From Bog-159 sp049511415 (GTDB lineage: Bacteria > Acidobacteriota > Terriglobia > Bryobacterales > Bryobacteraceae): a stretch of DNA of 64,000 nucleotides. Location of the stretch: contig JBEKYC010000036.1 of assembly GCA_049511415.1 (NCBI GenBank), positions 1 to 64,000 on the forward strand, written 5' to 3'. The notes beneath the pieces were generated by a model. The model was not told the DNA's origin, made no database searches, and saw only the letters and a program-made list of their open reading frames with translations. Shown piece by piece: positions 18,791-25,092 of the stretch (the stretch's first letter is position 1; each line of letters starts with the position of its first letter). Position numbers and translations under genes: made by a program.

Positions 18791-19600
18791 ATGAACCACC
18801 GCGTTTGGCTTCTCATCCTGCCGACAGCCTTGGCAGTCGCTACATTCGCACAAGATGCACAGCCGGCGTTTCGCGCACCGCAAGCGGGATGGTCGGCAAC
18901 GATGGGACCGGTCACAGAATTTGGCGGGCAGCCAGTTACCGGAGCACCCTACTCCGCCGACGAAGTCGTCGAACGGGTGCAGACCCTGGCGGATGGGACG
19001 CACCTTTCCACGACAAGCACCACAAAGAAGTACCGCGATTCGCTAGGCCGGACACGCACCGAGCGGCCGATGGCTATGGCTGGGCCTCGCGCCTCAGATG
19101 CACCGATGTGGATCGAGATTTCCGATCCGGTCGCGCAGGTCCACTACGTACTCAATGTCCAGGACAAGACCGCTACGAGGCAGAGCGCGACGACGCCGGA
19201 ACCGCGTGGCTCCGGAAGTGCACGCCCCGTGCCACCGCCGCAACCACCCCCGCCGGCTATCGGACGGCGCGAGATGCCAGCCGAACAGGCTCCCGAGACG
19301 ACCTCCGAAAAGCTCGACCCGCAAACCATGGAAGGGCTGATGGTGGAGGGTACCCGGCAGACCACCACCTGGCCCGTGGGATCGATGTGGGGCAACGACC
19401 GGCCCTTCTCCACGGTCAACGAACGATGGCTCTCGCCGGAACTGAAAGTAACCGTGCTCACGAAACGGACCGATCCGCGCAACGGCGACACCATCGTTAA
19501 GCTGGTCAACATCAGCCGCGCCGAGCCGGACCCCAACCTGTTCCGCCCGCCGGCCGACTACACCGTCACGGAGAACCAACCGGAGGGTTTCTACCACTAA
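18791..19600 (+). CDS. Secreted hypothetical protein, paralog C
   Basis: A 269-residue exported protein with signal peptide NHRVWLLILPTALAVATFA, distantly related to A1/A2. GAPYSADEVVERVQTLADG, KKYRDSLGRTRTE, IEISDPVAQVHYVLN and the C-terminal ISRAEPDPNLFRPPADY align with them. It has a proline-rich insert (PVPPPQPPPPA) in the middle that A1/A2 lack. It follows A2 after one base and precedes the recombinase by 5 bp. No catalytic motif is visible and its function is unknown. Confidence 0.87.
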   Translation: MNHRVWLLILPTALAVATFAQDAQPAFRAPQAGWSATMGPVTEFGGQPVTGAPYSADEVVERVQTLADGTHLSTTSTTKKYRDSLGRTRTERPMAMAGPRASDAPMWIEISDPVAQVHYVLNVQDKTATRQSATTPEPRGSGSARPVPPPQPPPPAIGRREMPAEQAPETTSEKLDPQTMEGLMVEGTRQTTTWPVGSMWGNDRPFSTVNERWLSPELKVTVLTKRTDPRNGDTIVKLVNISRAEPDPNLFRPPADYTVTENQPEGFYH

Positions 19601-19605
19601 GTCCG

Positions 19606-20502
19606 GTGTCCGATCTGCAGCTTCAAATCGACCGCTATCTGGCGGAACTGGCGCGCGCCCAAGTATCGCCCCATACGCTGGAAGCTTATGGCGGCGATCT
19701 GCGGCAATTCCTGGACTACTTCACGCCGCCCGGTAGTGAGCCGCCACCTCTGGCCGGGTTGCACGTGCTGGAAATTCGCGAGTGGATGGCCGATCTGTAC
19801 GCCCACAACCTGAGCGCCGTTTCCATTCGGCGCAAACTGGCGGCGGTGCGTGGGCTATTCCGCTTTCTCTCGCGCGAAGGCCTGATCGCCATGAATCCGG
19901 CGCGCCTGGTGCGCACGCCGAAAGCCCCCAAGCGCCTCCCCGACGTAATGACCGCGGAGCAGGTCAACGGCCTCATCGATACGGTGGCGGCGGACAAGTT
20001 CGAGCGTCCGCATCCCGCTCGCGACCGCGCCATATTCGAATTTCTCTACGGCTGCGGCATTCGCGTCAGCGAGCTGGTGGGGCTCAACCTGGAAGATATC
20101 GACCGCGCCGAGCGTTGGATCCGCGTGCGAGGTAAAGGCAAGAAGGAGCGCCAGGTGCCGTTCGCCTCCAAGGCCGCCGAAGCCCTGGACCGGTATCTCG
20201 CCGAGCGCCCAGCCACAACCGGACCACAGGCCGTGTTTCTGAATCATCGCGGAGGCCGCTTGACGCCGCGCGGTGTGGCCGGGATCGTCAAGCTTTACGG
20301 CGTGCTGGTAAACGGCGACTCTTCCATCCATCCCCATAGTTTCCGGCACGCGTACGCCACGCACCTTCTGGCGGATGGCGCCGACCTGCGCGCGATCCAG
20401 GAATTGCTCGGTCACGCGCGGCTTTCCACCACCCAGAAGTATACTCAGGTTTCCCTCACCGATTTGATGGAGGTGTATGACCGCGCCCACCCCAAAGCAT
20501 AA
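19606..20502 (+). CDS. xerC: Tyrosine recombinase XerC/XerD-like
   Basis: A 298-residue site-specific recombinase of the usual Xer length. The N-terminal SAM-like core-binding domain starts at LQLQIDRYLAELARAQ. The catalytic set is complete: Arg153 (GCGIRVSEL), the Lys near 177 (RGKGKKERQ), His244 and Arg247 (HPHSFRHAYATHLL), His270 (LGHARLSTTQ) and Tyr279 (QKYTQV). Chromosomal Xer proteins resolve chromosome dimers at dif. The GTG start at 19606 follows paralog C closely. The last codons form the left copy of a 23-bp direct repeat that borders a 4.3-kb island. It could therefore be the housekeeping XerC whose gene was the island's target, and it may also serve as the island's recombinase. 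Confidence 0.92.
   Translation: MSDLQLQIDRYLAELARAQVSPHTLEAYGGDLRQFLDYFTPPGSEPPPLAGLHVLEIREWMADLYAHNLSAVSIRRKLAAVRGLFRFLSREGLIAMNPARLVRTPKAPKRLPDVMTAEQVNGLIDTVAADKFERPHPARDRAIFEFLYGCGIRVSELVGLNLEDIDRAERWIRVRGKGKKERQVPFASKAAEALDRYLAERPATTGPQAVFLNHRGGRLTPRGVAGIVKLYGVLVNGDSSIHPHSFRHAYATHLLADGADLRAIQELLGHARLSTTQKYTQVSLTDLMEVYDRAHPKA
20476..20498 (+). repeat. Left direct repeat (candidate attL) in the xerC 3' end
   Basis: A 23-bp sequence starting TATGACCGCGCC and ending CCCCAAAGC, identical to 24801-24823. Similarity continues for about 9 bp with two or three mismatches (ATAAATCAC here, CTGAATCGC on the right). It encodes the last residues of XerC (YDRAHPKA). The left copy supplies GCA TAA and the right copy GCC TGA, so both versions preserve the same XerC C-terminus and a stop, as expected for an element that integrates at a gene end. 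Confidence 0.7.
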
Positions 20503-20503
20503 A

Positions 20504-21811
20504 TCACGAACGCGGACGGGAACCTGGTAAGTCCTGCGGTTCGTGACCATTGGCGGACTCCGCGGGAATGTGTTTGTCGACGATGACCGCCACCGGTGGG
20601 TCGCCGACCGATTCTTCCTCCTGACGCGTGATCCGGATGGCGAACAGTACTTGAAACTGCTCGGGAAACGGACCTCCCATCGGAACTCCAAGCGCAGCAG
20701 CCAACCGCGACATGCTTTCGTCGCATTGCAGGCAGGCTGCAACCCCCTTAAAAGCCGCGGTATGGTGCGCGGCGATGATTGTCGAGACGCGGTTCGGCAG
20801 GGGTCCCTTGAGCCTTGTCAGAAGGGCGTAGACCAGGTATTCGATTTTGGAGTCCGAGGGAACCGTGTAATCCTCGAATGCCGCCAGTTTGGCGCGCATC
20901 CCGGGCATGCCGTCATCTTGGAACTTGCCGATTCCGCGTTCCTCAACCCGAAATGGGAACAGCTCGTACGGATCGGGAGCGTCCGGCCCGATGAGTTTCG
21001 CTACCAGGCCGTGAGTTCGGACATTACCCAGCAGCACCAGATCCGCATCCGGGATCTTCAGTCCCTGGACGGTGTGTTCGGCGCGAAACTCGCTTTCGAC
21101 GTGTTGGCGCGACAAGCCGTCGGTAATCGCGTGAATGCAGCACATCTCACCGGCTGTAACATAGTACCGGATCGGGATAAGCTCGTAACGCCGGATGCGG
21201 ACTGACTTGCGAACCTCGCGGTAGCTGGCTTTAGGTTCGTCCTTGTGCGCGTGTTCCGTGCCCCGGCCGGCTGGTTTACGCAGTTCAAACAACCTGATGA
21301 AGTATCTGTTCCGATGTTCTGCCAGATAGGGCTTACTTTTTTTGAACTCCGCGAATGAGAGAGATCCGATGCCGCCGTTATAATCCTGAAACCGGATGAA
21401 GGCGCGGTGATCGGTTTGCCGGAAGAACAATACCTCCGTGTAAAGGATCAGCGTCTTGGCCGAAGGACGTGTGTGGGCACTCCAAAACGCGGCCCGGGAG
21501 AGCCTGCGCTTCCTGATTTCCGCTTCCGGATTTGGATCACAGATCAGCGCGGGCTCGCCGCGCGTGATGCTGATGATGAAATCCAATTCGCGGCCGGCCC
21601 CCTCTGCGAAGAAGTCCCCCAGCCTCCGCCTCATTCTGGTAAGCACTGGGCTCGGATTCCTCGCGATCGGGGTTAGAGCGGTAATGGTTACAGGATCGGG
21701 CCGTGACTTACTGAGGATCACGAAAATGCTTCTTTCTTGCCCCTTAGGGAAGACATTGGAAAGAACGGCTTCAATAGCGGTGGACTCCGCGGCGCGTTGG
21801 TTAGTCGTCAT
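20504..21811 (-). CDS. Island protein of unknown function, 435 residues
   Basis: A cytoplasmic-looking protein without signal or membrane segments. ATG 21811 (MTTNQRAAESTAIEAVLSNV) is taken as the start; ATG 21874 would add 21 Cys-rich residues. The C-terminal half contains DLVLLGNVRTHGLVAKL, then VSTIIAAHHTAAFKGVAACL and PEQFQVLFAIRI. This order (a loop starting after an LLG strand, an IIAAxH segment, a terminal FQVL strand) resembles a domain of unknown function that I associate with acidobacterial wHTH-containing proteins, but I cannot name it. The gene ends 5 bp inside the left repeat, facing away from the rest of the island. Neighbours give no functional clue. Confidence 0.7.
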   Translation of the reverse strand: MTTNQRAAESTAIEAVLSNVFPKGQERSIFVILSKSRPDPVTITALTPIARNPSPVLTRMRRRLGDFFAEGAGRELDFIISITRGEPALICDPNPEAEIRKRRLSRAAFWSAHTRPSAKTLILYTEVLFFRQTDHRAFIRFQDYNGGIGSLSFAEFKKSKPYLAEHRNRYFIRLFELRKPAGRGTEHAHKDEPKASYREVRKSVRIRRYELIPIRYYVTAGEMCCIHAITDGLSRQHVESEFRAEHTVQGLKIPDADLVLLGNVRTHGLVAKLIGPDAPDPYELFPFRVEERGIGKFQDDGMPGMRAKLAAFEDYTVPSDSKIEYLVYALLTRLKGPLPNRVSTIIAAHHTAAFKGVAACLQCDESMSRLAAALGVPMGGPFPEQFQVLFAIRITRQEEESVGDPPVAVIVDKHIPAESANGHEPQDLPGSRPRS

Positions 21812-22019
21812 GAAAGAATGCTCTATGTTACTTCGCAACGAGCAATTATTGCAAACAATTCCGCAACATTGCATAACGAGCTATCGCACAGCGTTCGAAC
21901 GCCTTCACTGTTGGCGCTACTTAGGGGTAGCTATTGCAATAAATCTGAGGTAGCTTTCTTACAGACCTTGAGGATTCGGCGCATTGACAGAGCTTAACCG
22001 AGGGAAGGAGGAGCGCACA

Positions 22020-22322
22020 ATGACGGATGAGACGCATCTGCACGAAAGAACCTTGCGGCTTCAGCGCCTTCTCAACGAGGCGTTGGCACAGGACCGGCCC
22101 GTAAGACCTAACGCGGACCCTTCCGTGGCGGTGGTTGGACGAGAGGATGCTCGAATTTCGGTGGAGATTTCCGCCGCAACCTACCACGCCATGGTCGCTC
22201 TGGCAGCCAGGGAGAATGTGACTATGCAGCAGCTATGCGAACGGATGCTGACGGCATATCTGTCTGGAAGGGGATACCATCATGCCTGCGTTCTGCGGAT
22301 GTGCGTAGGGGCTTCAAAATGA
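22020..22322 (+). CDS. Small protein with ribbon-helix-helix-like segment
   Basis: A 100-residue protein. ATG 22020 is preceded by GGAAGGAGG, a strong Shine-Dalgarno, so it is preferred over the upstream in-frame TTG. The part ISVEISAATYHAMVALAARE followed by NVTMQQLCERMLTAYL has the strand-helix-helix layout of Arc/CopG-type DNA-binding proteins, preceded by a charged helix (LQRLLNEALAQDR). It is divergent from the 435-codon gene, with three ATTGCA-containing motifs between them, which would suit an autoregulator. A hairpin terminator follows the stop codon. Confidence 0.65.
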   Translation: MTDETHLHERTLRLQRLLNEALAQDRPVRPNADPSVAVVGREDARISVEISAATYHAMVALAARENVTMQQLCERMLTAYLSGRGYHHACVLRMCVGASK

Positions 22323-22326
22323 GAAC

Positions 22327-22355
22327 GCCTCTCCGGCTTTCGTGGCCGGAGAGGC
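22327..22355 (+). terminator. Hairpin after the RHH-like gene
   Basis: GCCTCTCCGGC (22327-22337) and GCCGGAGAGGC (22345-22355) form a perfect 11-bp stem with a 7-nt loop, beginning 4 bp after a stop codon and lying between convergent genes. No U-tract follows, so it may act as a bidirectional or factor-assisted terminator. Confidence 0.6.
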
Positions 22356-22395
22356 CGGTACTGCGCAGATGCGTTGGACTGAGTTTGCGGGCGGC

Positions 22396-22629
22396 TTAGT
22401 TGCTGAGCAAGCGGCGGTACCACTGGCCCAGCAACCATCCCGAGCGGTAAGGGTCATGCTCCCGCGGGATTGCTGGGTGCCACTCCCCTGGGTAAACCAG
22501 CAGAGTGCCGTCGCGGTATCGCAAATCGCGAAATCCGTTGAGTATCCCACGCACGAAAAGATCGTCGTCGAGGGCACAACCCTCCGGCACGTGCTTCCTG
22601 AGCTGTTCGATCGGTATAGGCAAAAGCAT
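22396..22629 (-). CDS. Small hypothetical protein of the island
   Basis: A 77-residue soluble protein starting MLLPIPIEQLRKHVPEG and ending PYRSGWLLGQWYRRLLSN, rich in Trp, Tyr and Arg. ATG 22629 has AAGGAGAG 7 nt upstream. It lies 16 bp after the 22646-22918 gene on the same strand, so both likely share the promoter at 22962-22990. No family recognised. The pair resembles a small two-gene operon such as a toxin-antitoxin or regulator pair, but nothing in the sequence proves that. Confidence 0.55.
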   Translation of the reverse strand: MLLPIPIEQLRKHVPEGCALDDDLFVRGILNGFRDLRYRDGTLLVYPGEWHPAIPREHDPYRSGWLLGQWYRRLLSN

Positions 22630-22645
22630 TTCATCTCTCCTTTTC

Positions 22646-22918
22646 TCATGGTTCGTTGGATTCCGGGCTCAAATCCCGGAGCAGGCAGTCGATCAGCGCG
22701 GCGATTTCGGGCGTTTCGCAGCTCGCTTGCAGGTCCTTGGCGAGGGCGAGCAACCCGTGCAGGTCGATGCTGGCGCCGCGGCCGGCACGACAGTAGAGTT
22801 CCCAGGCTTGTTCGGACGACAGCCGGGCAGCGGTTGCGGGTTCGGAAGCGCCCAGCAAGCCGGGGAGCAATGGTAGCGGTGCACCTAGATTCAGTAGAGG
22901 TTCCGTCAAATGCAACAT
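22646..22918 (-). CDS. Small hypothetical protein of the island, upstream gene
   Basis: A 90-residue protein, MLHLTEPLLNLGAPLPLLPG and so on, with a Leu-rich N-terminus and an acidic C-terminal half (ALAKDLQASCETPEIAALID). ATG 22918 is preferred because AAGGA lies about 9 nt upstream; GTG 22939 is an alternative that adds seven residues. No family recognised. It is the first gene of a two-gene minus-strand unit. Confidence 0.5.
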   Translation of the reverse strand: MLHLTEPLLNLGAPLPLLPGLLGASEPATAARLSSEQAWELYCRAGRGASIDLHGLLALAKDLQASCETPEIAALIDCLLRDLSPESNEP

Positions 22919-22961
22919 ATTGATTGGTTTCCTTTTCACTAATCTGTACTACAATAAAGTG

Positions 22962-22990
22962 AGTATGCAACAAGTTGTAATTCCTGTCAA
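22962..22990 (-). promoter_or_regulatory. Sigma70-like promoter, minus strand
   Basis: On the minus strand, TTGACA (22990-22985) is followed after exactly 17 bp by CATACT (22967-22962), a consensus -35 and a 4/6 -10, about 45 bp before the ATG at 22918. It would drive the two small minus-strand genes. On the plus strand, TATAAT at 23025-23030 may be the -10 of the divergent gene at 23057, without a convincing -35. Confidence 0.55.
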
Positions 22991-23056
22991 GACTTTTTTG
23001 TGCCGCCCGGAAATATTTGTCGTGTATAATAACTTTCCCGACCGTTTTCCCCGACC

Positions 23057-24145
23057 ATGGCCAGGACCAAACGGAAGCATCCCCCTCCCGCGCAAGGCGA
23101 AACCCACGCGTCATCGGAAACGGCGGAACCGCTGCCTGCGCCGAGGCGCTACGGCGGCGCGAATCAATCTTCCACGGATGACGACGATCCGGACCCGCAG
23201 GACGGCATCGAGCAGCACATAGAGGCAGTTCTGCGGGCGCACCGTGAAGTGGGCTATCACCTTGAGGCACTGCTTTCCGCAGTTCGGGAAGACCTAAGCC
23301 AGCGGGGCGCGGCAGGGCAGAAAGAAGAAGCCCTCCAAAAGCTCAGAGAACCGAGGAGATACCTCCGTCTTAGCGGTAGCACGGCTAAGATCCTCTACGC
23401 CATACTGAAGCTCCAGCAAAAGCAGGCTAGTCTGCGCGGAGACCTACCGGATGCCACCCAACCGGAATTGGAAAAGCTGCTGGCGTTTAAATACAGCTAT
23501 GTTCACAAAAAGCTGATGGAGCTTCGAGAGGCTGGCTACGTGGTTGTGGCGGCCAGCCATGGTAATCCGGGACGTCCCCCCGGCCCCGGCAAACGCGAGC
23601 CACTCTTGTACGAAATAGAAGTGAAAACTGCGATTAGCTGCAGAGATACGGCCGCGCTTTTGCTCGAGCTTCTGCACTATGCCAAGCAACAGCACAAGGA
23701 AGGCGCCGCCGGAGAGAGGGATGAAGGCGATCTCAAGATCAACCGTTTAGATTTCGTCGACTCGCTTTTTTATAATGTGCCCGGGAGCCTCGGGTACAAA
23801 CCCAACAACCTATGGGGCTACGATAAGAAAGACCTTCTTGGACCGCCGCACCCCGACGCCGCTGGTACGCCCTACCAGGGCTACTACAAGGGCAAACTGA
23901 ACGAATTGGCGGATGCCGGCGAGTACATTGAACGCGTCAGCGCGGACTGGGTCCGGCCTCGAATGAAGATCGCTCTGGAAATTCCATACCTGCTCCTCGT
24001 CCGCGATCAAAAAAAATTAGAAGAGCTTCGTTGGCTCAAGTTTGTCAGCGACGCCGGGGAGTACGGGGAGTGGCGCGCCTCTTCGGAAGCCGAGACCTCA
24101 ACTTCCGAAGACGCCGCTCCTGAATCCGTCCCGCTCGATAAATAG
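23057..24145 (+). CDS. Winged-helix-like protein of the island
   Basis: A 362-residue protein. The first ~55 residues are low-complexity and charged (KRKHPPPAQGETHASSETAE, DDDDPDPQDG). Residues 100-185 look like a winged helix: YLRLSGSTAKILYAILKLQQ, a recognition-helix-like LEKLLAFKYSYVHKKLMELR, and a wing region EAGYVVVAASHGNPGRP. The C-terminal half (KINRLDFVDSLFYNVPGSLG, GYYKGKLNELADAGEYIERV) contains what may be a second helix-turn-helix. A DNA-binding role is likely; whether as a regulator or in element replication is unknown. No Shine-Dalgarno precedes ATG 23057, and a TATAAT box 27 bp upstream suggests a very short leader. Confidence 0.65.
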   Translation: MARTKRKHPPPAQGETHASSETAEPLPAPRRYGGANQSSTDDDDPDPQDGIEQHIEAVLRAHREVGYHLEALLSAVREDLSQRGAAGQKEEALQKLREPRRYLRLSGSTAKILYAILKLQQKQASLRGDLPDATQPELEKLLAFKYSYVHKKLMELREAGYVVVAASHGNPGRPPGPGKREPLLYEIEVKTAISCRDTAALLLELLHYAKQQHKEGAAGERDEGDLKINRLDFVDSLFYNVPGSLGYKPNNLWGYDKKDLLGPPHPDAAGTPYQGYYKGKLNELADAGEYIERVSADWVRPRMKIALEIPYLLLVRDQKKLEELRWLKFVSDAGEYGEWRASSEAETSTSEDAAPESVPLDK

Positions 24146-24433
24146 TGTAAATCACGGAAACTCCCGATTTACATCCCTTGGAATAGAGCGCCTTCAACAT
24201 CCCTTCCTGATATGTAACTCATGTTTAATTAAGTACTTAACATGGTAATAGGACCACTATCACGACCCCGGGTATTACCTTAGGCAAACTAAAGTTGCGC
24301 ATTTTTATTCACATTTTCAGCTTGCATCAAACGAGAATGTGCGCTATGTTGAAAGTGTGTTGATGCAGCTTTCTGATTTTCAACCATTACTAGAACAGCC
24401 GTTCCCCCGGCAGATCTGGGGAGGAGGTGTACA
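24146..24433. promoter_or_regulatory. AT-rich intergenic region with two inverted repeats
   Basis: 288 bp, much more AT-rich than its surroundings. CATGTT (24220-24225) and AACATG (24239-24244) flank a 13-bp AT-rich spacer. AGCTTGCATCAA (24319-24330) and TTGATGCAGCT (24360-24370) are inverted, with one bulged base, 29 nt apart. Both lie upstream of an RHH-like gene that might bind them. They could equally be part of a recombination or replication site near the right end of the island. Confidence 0.5.
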
Positions 24434-24691
24434 GTGTCGAAGAAATTAACTGATCAAAAGCCGGTCGATGTGCTCGCCGACTCACCGGAATCCCGCAGAG
24501 CGCGGGTCACGTTTCTATTACCCGAGGCCCTGGACCGGAACCTCGAAATGTATTGCATCTCGTTCGGCAAGAAGAAGAGCGATGTTGCGCAGAAGGCATT
24601 TGTCGAGTTTCTAAAAAAGGAAGGGATTGCCGCTCCGGGGACAGATCAATCGGAGGCAGTGCAACTCGCCTTGAAGGGAAAGGCGAACTAG
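24434..24691 (+). CDS. Small ribbon-helix-helix-like protein
   Basis: An 85-residue protein from GTG 24434, preceded by GAGGAGGTG. The segment RARVTFLLPEALDRNLEMYC followed by GKKKSDVAQKAFVEFLKKEG has the strand-helix-helix spacing of the CopG/Arc/ParG fold, with a basic turn before the second helix. Such proteins are operon autorepressors or partition and transfer regulators on mobile elements. It is the last gene before the right repeat and is followed by a 12-bp stem hairpin. Confidence 0.7.
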   Translation: MSKKLTDQKPVDVLADSPESRRARVTFLLPEALDRNLEMYCISFGKKKSDVAQKAFVEFLKKEGIAAPGTDQSEAVQLALKGKAN

Positions 24692-24706
24692 CGAGTCTTC
24701 CAACCG

Positions 24707-24741
24707 CGAAGGCGGCGACAAGGATAATTTCGCCGCCTTCG
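24707..24741 (+). terminator. Hairpin terminator after the RHH-like gene
   Basis: CGAAGGCGGCGA (24707-24718) and TCGCCGCCTTCG (24730-24741) form a perfect 12-bp stem with an 11-nt loop, 15 bp after the stop codon at 24691. Only a weak T-containing tail follows. Confidence 0.65.
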
Positions 24742-24800
24742 ACACAAGTTAGCTTCTCGGAGCACGAAAATCCAGCCAGTCCTTCTTAAGTCAGCGATCA

Positions 24801-24823
24801 TATGACCGCGCCCACCCCAAAGC
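24801..24823 (+). repeat. Right direct repeat (candidate attR)
   Basis: Identical over 23 bp to 20476-20498. It overlaps the ATG (24802) of the small membrane-protein gene. Joined directly to xerC at this sequence, the chromosome would read YDRAHPKA then TGA for XerC, with the membrane-protein ATG nested inside the xerC end. That is probably the ancestral, uninserted arrangement. Confidence 0.7.
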
Positions 24824-25029
24824 CTGAATCGCCCCCCAAGCCGCGCCTTCCCCGCCCCGTAGCACTTGGCATCGCCGCCCTACTGGCATTCACCGCGTTC
24901 GCCGTAGCGCTCATGCGTCTGCTGCCGTCGCCGCATGCCACTTCGGATTACCTGGTGGTCGGCACGCTGGCGACTCTGGCGGCTCTGATCACCGTGTTCG
25001 CGGGGCTGGTGCTCAGCCGGCGGCGGTAG
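24802..25029 (+). CDS. Small two-span membrane protein
   Basis: A 75-residue protein with a Pro/Lys-rich cytoplasmic N-terminus (TAPTPKPESPPKPRLPRP), TM1 VALGIAALLAFTAFAVAL, a short loop PSPHATSD and TM2 YLVVGTLATLAALITVFAGL, ending LSRRR. Function unknown. Its first codons coincide with the right island repeat, so before insertion it overlapped the xerC 3' end and was probably cotranscribed with it. glgA starts 63 bp downstream. Confidence 0.65.
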   Translation: MTAPTPKPESPPKPRLPRPVALGIAALLAFTAFAVALMRLLPSPHATSDYLVVGTLATLAALITVFAGLVLSRRR

Positions 25030-25092
25030 CAGGCTAGCCCCAACGCGGGTCGCTTCCCAACCGAACGGTATTGCTAGACTGATTCTTACCGC

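Larger units (their letters stand above)
20499..24800. mobile_element. 4.3-kb accessory island between direct repeats, no integrase seen
   Basis: The island lies between the two 23-bp repeats and holds only genes of unknown function, on both strands, with AT-rich intergenic stretches (21830-22000, 22900-23040, 24150-24430) unlike the compact GC-rich neighbours. Two ribbon-helix-helix-like proteins, a winged-helix-like protein and a 435-codon protein are present; no recombinase, transposase, relaxase or replication gene is recognisable. Removing it would place the small membrane-protein gene (24802) so that it overlaps the end of xerC. A role for the neighbouring Xer protein in integration is inference. 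Confidence 0.6.
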
